A stretch of DNA of 64,000 nt from Siphonodentalium dalli (Eukaryota > Mollusca > Scaphopoda > Gadilida > Siphonodentaliidae): the NCBI GenBank assembly GCA_032622095.1, contig CP136062.1, forward strand, positions 158,032,875 to 158,096,874, read 5' to 3'. Within the stretch, counting starts at the first letter, position 1, and every line of letters begins with the position of its first letter. The translations under genes and the position numbers were made by a program. Below the pieces are notes generated by a model that ran no database searches, was not told the DNA's origin, and was given only the letters and a program-made list of their open reading frames with translations. This document shows positions 58,671 to 64,000 of this stretch, in pieces.

Positions 58671-61080
58671 ACTGTATTGTACAATCATCCCTGATTCAAA
58701 TTTAGTCATTTGTTGAATATTTTCTATTGAATAGAGTAGGATATAGCTTATTGGATAACCATCCCCAACTGCAACTCATGCGTGCCCTTCGTGGAAACAA
58801 GACAATGAGATTTATTCAAATGAACTGCAATTATTTACAATCTTTTTATAACTCTGTGACGTCAATTATTACTTAGGATTGGCAATGAGATAAGAATACC
58901 CAATAACAAATTATGTACTGATGTTGCGTGGGCTTTAATGTGCGGCATCGTTATGGTTTAATATTGCAACTTAGCTGTTTTCCTCAAATACACGCGGTTT
59001 CCGATCTTGTATTCTGCATGGAAACAAGTCATATATCCTTGATGGAAATAGTGACTGCGCGTCAGCCATGGCGAAACTCGCTTTGTTTATCAATTATATC
59101 TATTGTGCTCACAATATCGGACAAAACAGATATTTTATTTATTTTTTATTTGAGTCGTTATCAATGGCAATGCCGCAACCAAATAAATAATTATTGTAAG
59201 TTATGTGTGTTAATATTATCTGAATCGTTGATGACGTCACTCTTGATAGCGACACACCATGACGTCAACTGTGCGGAGCGTTATCTACATGATTGTATAT
59301 TCTCACAACAACATAATTATCATAATATAATACATTTAAGCGACATGTAGTATGTTGAGTCTATTGTATGATAAACTGGTTATCACCACGTCGTGTGTTT
59401 CCGGGATAAGTATTTAAATCTCGATACCTTACCTGGGCGATATATCGTCTCGACCTGACGGACCCCACAATATGCGTCCCAAATAAGGTAGTTCGACTTG
59501 GATACCGATCTCGACAACACACATTTGGGGTCACAACCTATATTTATTGGGATTCCGCCGACGATTTAGAAGCAAAACACGTGAGCTGGGTAAATGGAAA
59601 AGTACAAGTGAAATGGCTGAGAAAATGATTTTTCTTCAAGAATTTGTTTACAAATCATCAGTTCAGGCAATCCGATAGGATTTTGCTCCACTATTTCAAG
59701 GTCGCCAACTGGTCATCCAAAGTTTCCAAATAGTTCCTGTTAAGTCCTGTTGAGTCTTGTTGAGTGTTAACTAGTGTCGTGCGACTATGGTGACAACTTG
59801 TCCGACGTTTTAACAATTCTATGACATCTTTCGAATTAACTATACAGAGGAAGACAGTCGTGGTTGCACCCTCCACAATAGTTAGATCTATAACATAAAA
59901 AAATGCTCATATTAATGTTGCGCGGATATAGCTTTTTTAGCTTTGATAATATCAATATGACATATTGTTTTCAAAAACTAAATATATACACATATTACCC
60001 CTCTGGTGACCTCATTCTGCTTGGGTCTTATCTTCTCTGGAAAGTATCTTTGTTATTAAATTAACAATCATTTAGTTTCTTTAGAAACTTATTCACAAAG
60101 CAGCGCAAAGATTCTTTTTCTTTTTTAGTTTAGTTTCTCTCTATATATATATGTCCCTATATTGGCAGACGACACAATGCATAATCGAGGTGCCCATTTT
60201 GTGCATTTATAACACGCTAATCGGCCAATGGATGTTATCTGATGAGGTCCGGTGACCGACATGGATTTACTTAAAGATCTTCTGGTGTCGATTACATGCG
60301 CGCCATGAAGTCCGATTATCTTGTATCTAGGTAAAAAAACAGATAAGCCATTCATATAAACGATTTATCACCAAATTATTTACCTGGAACTGAACTCAGG
60401 CTACGTTGTCGCGTTTATGTAAACATGTAAGTCTGTTCTGAAATGTCCGAGATATCACAATGGCCGAATGATTGAATCACAATCGCTATGTACCAATCGT
60501 ACCGCCACGGCTACGAGTTTCACCGGTGTATAGGTATGTTGGCAAGTGCAGTTGTCGGTACTTTCGTTTGATTTCGGAGAGGTGGTGGGGGCGGTTACGG
60601 ATACAAAGAATGGTATTATAACAGATACATGCACCGTCAACGGAATTAAGAGAATCATTAATAAACTGGTGGGGCTAATGTTACATTGTCCCATAAACTC
60701 CATACCTCTCTACCCAATGATCAACGTAATGCAATACCTAGGGGAATCTGTATATATTTCAATTTTGAATATACCATTTAAAGTACTAGAACAATTAAAT
60801 GAGCTCACTTTGGCATCGCATGGGCAAAAGATGGCAAAATAGCAATAAAACATGTGAGAACTGATGGCATTGCTTTTTTCATTGCATGTTTTTCCTCACC
60901 AGAAACCGGATCCATTTCACTCCATCGTGTTATAAAAGAAAACATAGGACATGTTGATGTGGATAACTGTCCTATCTGATCCACGAATATATGTCCCTAC
61001 GGAATAGCCTTTGTATAAGAAATCACGAATATTGAGGCAGACTAATTCAAAGCCATTTACAGTAGCATGTAATCACAAAT
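58671..61080. other. No firm gene
   Basis: 58690-58760 is a fragment of the palindromic MITE at 36266. The 140-codon open frame at 58928-59350 begins with GTG, lacks a domain and is not called. At 59431-59535 (-) a GC-richer stretch ends in CCCAG|GTAAGG and resembles the sequence at 37085. A coding-like island at 60546-60842 is discussed among the findings. Confidence 0.4.
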
Positions 61081-61084
61081 GGTT

Positions 61085-61205
61085 TGGAACAATTCAATTC
61101 AATTTATTGGATACTCTCATCGTATGACAATGCCGCGACACCATAGTAATTTGTCTGAAGGCATCCTGAATACCAGGACGGTATACAAATTCAAATAACA
61201 TGTTT
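61085..61205 (-). mobile_element. LINE or SINE 3' tail
   Basis: On the - strand the segment ends AATAAATTGAATTGAATTGT, a short tandem tail of the kind seen at the 3' ends of CR1/L2-like elements. The preceding GGTATTCAGGATGCCTTCAG is non-coding. It is probably a 5'-truncated copy. Confidence 0.4.
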
Positions 61206-61931
61206 CATATATGAATACTTAGTTGTTATTATGCAATTAATTTAGTATAATTCGAGTGACGAGTTAAAACGTGAAATATGTTACCACAAACGATTGTAAT
61301 ATCTTATTAATTAAATTTTATGGTTATGGTTTATTGAGATTATCGAGAATATGTTACCACAAACGAGTTTAATATTTTAATAGTATATGGTTATGGTTGT
61401 ATTATCAATCCATTAATTAACACTATTTCTGATTCTTTCGATTTTTTCGTTAGGAAATCAGCTTCTCTATGGAAAGCATATGTTGATAGCATATCATAAT
61501 TTATGATTGTACCTCCATAGTTCTGTATTAAAATGATATATACGTACGCGTGACATACGACTGTGTGTCCATATCTCTATGACTCATATGCGTAATTGCC
61601 ATGTATAATGAACATGTAGACGCATACTTGTATTATGCGACCACAATCAATTGTATATAGCTGGTATTCGTCGCGAATTATACTCAAATCATTTGCGATA
61701 TATTGTTTGTTCACGCACATTATGCCAATGAATATGTTTAATGTATAATTATGTTAATTATGTAATAATGTGTATGTGATTTTATACACTATATCTTCGT
61801 TTACGGAGGAAATAAAGTCATATATAATTCAAATTTGCTAGTCTACAAAAAAATTGTGTTTATTCGAGTGAAACGAGTTAAAATATAAAATAGGTTACAC
61901 ATTTAGACGGCGTTTTTATTTAAAAACTTAC
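61206..61931. other. No gene; small direct repeat
   Basis: ATATGTTACCACAAACGA occurs at about 61276 and 61351, each followed by TGGTTATGGTT, so it is a roughly 75-bp tandem duplication. The remainder is AT-rich. Confidence 0.5.
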
Positions 61932-62004
61932 ACGCATACGGTTCCTTCATCGCAGACGACATTCATGCATGGGTCTGCAATGCAGGCCACTGTTGTTTTA
62001 CAAT
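61932..62004 (-). CDS. Possible Cys-rich domain exon
   Basis: A 73-nt exon on the - strand with a strong acceptor (TCTTTTTTTCTTCCAG) and a consensus donor (GT|GTAAGT), phase 1 in, phase 2 out. It encodes CKTTVACIADPCMNVVCDEG followed by TVC. Five cysteines in 23 residues, with DPC...VC..G..C spacing, resemble small extracellular disulfide modules such as follistatin- or TIL-like segments. Partner exons were not found nearby, so the gene is not reconstructed. Confidence 0.45.
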
Positions 62005-62112
62005 CTGGAAGAAAAAAAGAATATCGACCATCATATCTACAAACGTACAATTAAGAAATTACATGAAGATCGATTGGGGTCATTGGATTTTGACCGGCAG
62101 ATAAATTAAACA

Positions 62113-62440
62113 AAGTGGGCGGATTCGTCATCTCCGGTTTAAACCCGGTCTTCGTAAACCTCTAGGTTTAAACCGCCGTTTAACAAATAAATCAGTGGTC
62201 TAAAAGACGAGATAGCAGGCCTTATGGACGTATTCGTCGTCTCTGGCTAAACCGGGTCAGCCAAAACAACGGCTCAGCAGTAGAGTCTCTGTATCTTCGA
62301 GATGGGGATACAGTTTTATCAATTTCGATAGTTGTTTTGCGTTTTATAAGCTTAAACCGGCAACTAAACCATATAATTCGATGGTCCAGCCAAACCATTT
62401 TACGGAGGCAAGGCCTGAGGTGACGAATCAGCCTTTTCTG
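62113..62440. mobile_element. Probable MITE with diverged ends
   Basis: Left end GGCGGATTCGTCATCTCCGG and right end CCTGAGGTGACGAATCAGCC are imperfect complements. Internal GGTTTAAACCCGGT and CTAAACCGGGTCAGCC also recur. No coding. Target duplication not seen. Confidence 0.5.
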
Positions 62441-63334
62441 GAAGGCTGTTTAGATTGGTGGGTCTCGAGTGAGTGCGTGTCAAAGAGGCGACTGCCGACG
62501 TGTTATCGTGTCACAATTGATTCGTTCGCATGCGAACGTTGCTCAGATATGGACATGTTCCTGAAATTTTATTTTGCAACTACTTTGTCGCTTTTTTTTG
62601 GCTGTGGCAGTCACGAATAATGGCGCATTTTTCGAATTGATTTGAAGGATCAAAAGTTTTAATTTTGACACCAAACGAAGTTACTACATGACCACATATA
62701 TGTACGCTAGATACATAGTTTGCAATCTTAAATTTATATTGCTTCATGAGTAAAATTCGATAACTTTTATAATTTTGATATAGATCATATCACGAATCTC
62801 TACTTTGGATGCGCCTACAGAGATAATATTCCACCAGTTCAAAACCTATGAACGTTTTGATGTTCTGCATGATGGGAAATTTATAACAATGAAAAAAGCA
62901 ACGCATGATATATGTAATATTCAATATTTCATTTTATATAACTGGCCCTTATAAAATAAAACATTTCTAAGTAGTTGAATATCCCAGCTCGCGATTGCAC
63001 GATAGGTTAACCAAATTGCGTTGCGTCACTTACAATCATGGAATTTTCCTCGGGCAATCAATTGAACCTGTTAAAATGTCGCTTAAATCATGCCATCTGA
63101 CCTTGTGCCAGTGCATTAATTATCTTATATATGGGAGTCTCATCACATTAGTTTAACAATCATGACATCAATTTCTTATTTTTCATAGTATCGAAAATAA
63201 ACGAGTAAGTTGTTCTTGATATCTTCAACGGGCTGCTCGCCGTGGTATTGTTTCCAATTTATCGATTTAGTACTGACGATACGGTAAAGGCGTAGTTAAG
63301 TTTAGGGCACACACTAGTAGTATATGTTTGCTTT
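62441..63334. other. No gene recognised
   Basis: The open frame at 62381-62620 starts inside the MITE above and has no domain. Otherwise AT-rich sequence. Confidence 0.4.
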
Positions 63335-64000
63335 TTATGTTTTTATGATATCAACGAGATTACATCGGAGAAACCCCAGCGTTTTGTTGGCGTTGACTGT
63401 TATTATGTTTGCATGTTCATGCCACTCCACGTTTGACGTGATTTCCACTCTGAGGTAGTTACTTTGCTTTACTGTCTCGCGCATTTGACCGCCCATAGCG
63501 TACTGATATATGACTGGTGATTTTGTTGTTTGTATCCTTAAAACATAAATTTTTTGAAGATTGAAGCGCGTGTGCCAGCTTGAAGAACATGCGGTTAGAA
63601 CCGATAAATCCTGTTGCAATGTCTGGTATTTTTTTGCGGATTCTATGACGGCATACAAAAGACTGTCGTCAGCGAATAATCTGAGTTGTGACAGAACTCC
63701 GTCTCCAACATCGTTTATATACAACACGTCCTTGAGGGACATATGATTTCACTGAACATGCCGCTGATTCCTCGCAGCCCACACAAACTTTCTGCCATGA
63801 TCGAATCCATCCTAATATGTTTCCCCGTACACCGTAGTGAGATAGTTTCCACGTTAGTTTGATATGAGGGACTGTATTAAATACTTTGCTAAAATCTAAA
63901 ACTATTAGTCACACTTGGTTTGAGTTATCCAAATGACGTGCTATGGCCTCAACTGTGGTGATCAGTTGAGACTCACACGATCGTTCATTCCTAAATCCGT
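63335..64000 (-). pseudogene. Non-LTR retrotransposon reverse transcriptase, decayed
   Basis: On the - strand from the window edge, the reading includes LDFSKVFNTVPH, YGVRGNILGWIRSW and VPQG. Then, after a frame change near 63740, come YINDV and LFADDSLLYAVI (the catalytic FADD motif), LQQDLSVL, WHTRFNLQK and ANKTLGFLRCNL. This is the order of reverse transcriptase motifs in jockey/CR1-type LINEs. A stop replaces a codon before LIVLDFS, and about ten residues around VLGP are missing. The 5' part lies beyond the window. Not functional. Confidence 0.82.

Noticed and set aside
58928..59350. 140-codon open frame
   Set aside because: It starts at GTG, not ATG. The first internal Met is late, composition is low-complexity hydrophobic and Ser-rich, and no domain or splice sites were recognised.
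63335..63742. Intact LINE gene
   Set aside because: A stop before LDFSK, a frame change and a missing segment around VPQG show that the reverse transcriptase is dead in this copy.
1..64000. tRNA or rRNA genes
   Set aside because: I looked for the T-loop word GGTTCGAATCC and its variants and for conserved rRNA words on both strands, and saw none with a fitting cloverleaf. A covariance search would be decisive.

Overview
This window reads as nuclear DNA of an animal, most likely a marine invertebrate; a mollusc or other lophotrochozoan is my guess, not something the sequence proves. It is AT-rich and gene-poor. Exons are bounded by GT-AG introns, and the recognisable domains are metazoan: thrombospondin type 1 (TSP1), C2H2 zinc fingers, a non-LTR reverse transcriptase, a Tigger/pogo transposase and a hAT element. 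No bacterial operons, tRNA, rRNA or CRISPR array were seen. Most of the open frames are non-coding repeats.

Layout. 1-10154 is a tandem array whose unit carries one 165-171 nt, phase 1-1 TSP1 exon. A plain 1.33-kb unit passes into a 2.43-kb two-part unit in which one half has lost its exon. The array stops at a 100-base gap. 10255-18115 holds two copies of a 2.35-kb duplication, palindromic MITEs and a dispersed repeat called R1 here. 19703-23170 is a 37-bp satellite.

26409-33963 is the best gene: a three-exon C2H2 zinc-finger gene on the + strand, predicted at 158 residues, whose second intron is packed with repeats. Its first exon and flanks (588 bp) recur inverted at 44623-45210. 34327-36252 is a hAT element with 8-bp target duplications and a nested MITE. 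38632-41299 holds several tandem and palindromic repeats. 41637-43975 holds an internally deleted Tigger element beside a frameshifted copy of an unidentified protein gene.

46960-58670 is dominated by R1 copies facing each other across an AC-rich, roughly 44-bp satellite, like a very large foldback element. The right end has a possible Cys-rich exon on the - strand (61932-62004) and a decayed LINE reverse transcriptase that runs off the window.

The genes do not form a pathway. The main story is structural: exon amplification with a swap of cysteine position, an inverted duplication of a gene start, and repeated palindromes. Coordinates of repeats were set by eye and may be off by tens of bases.
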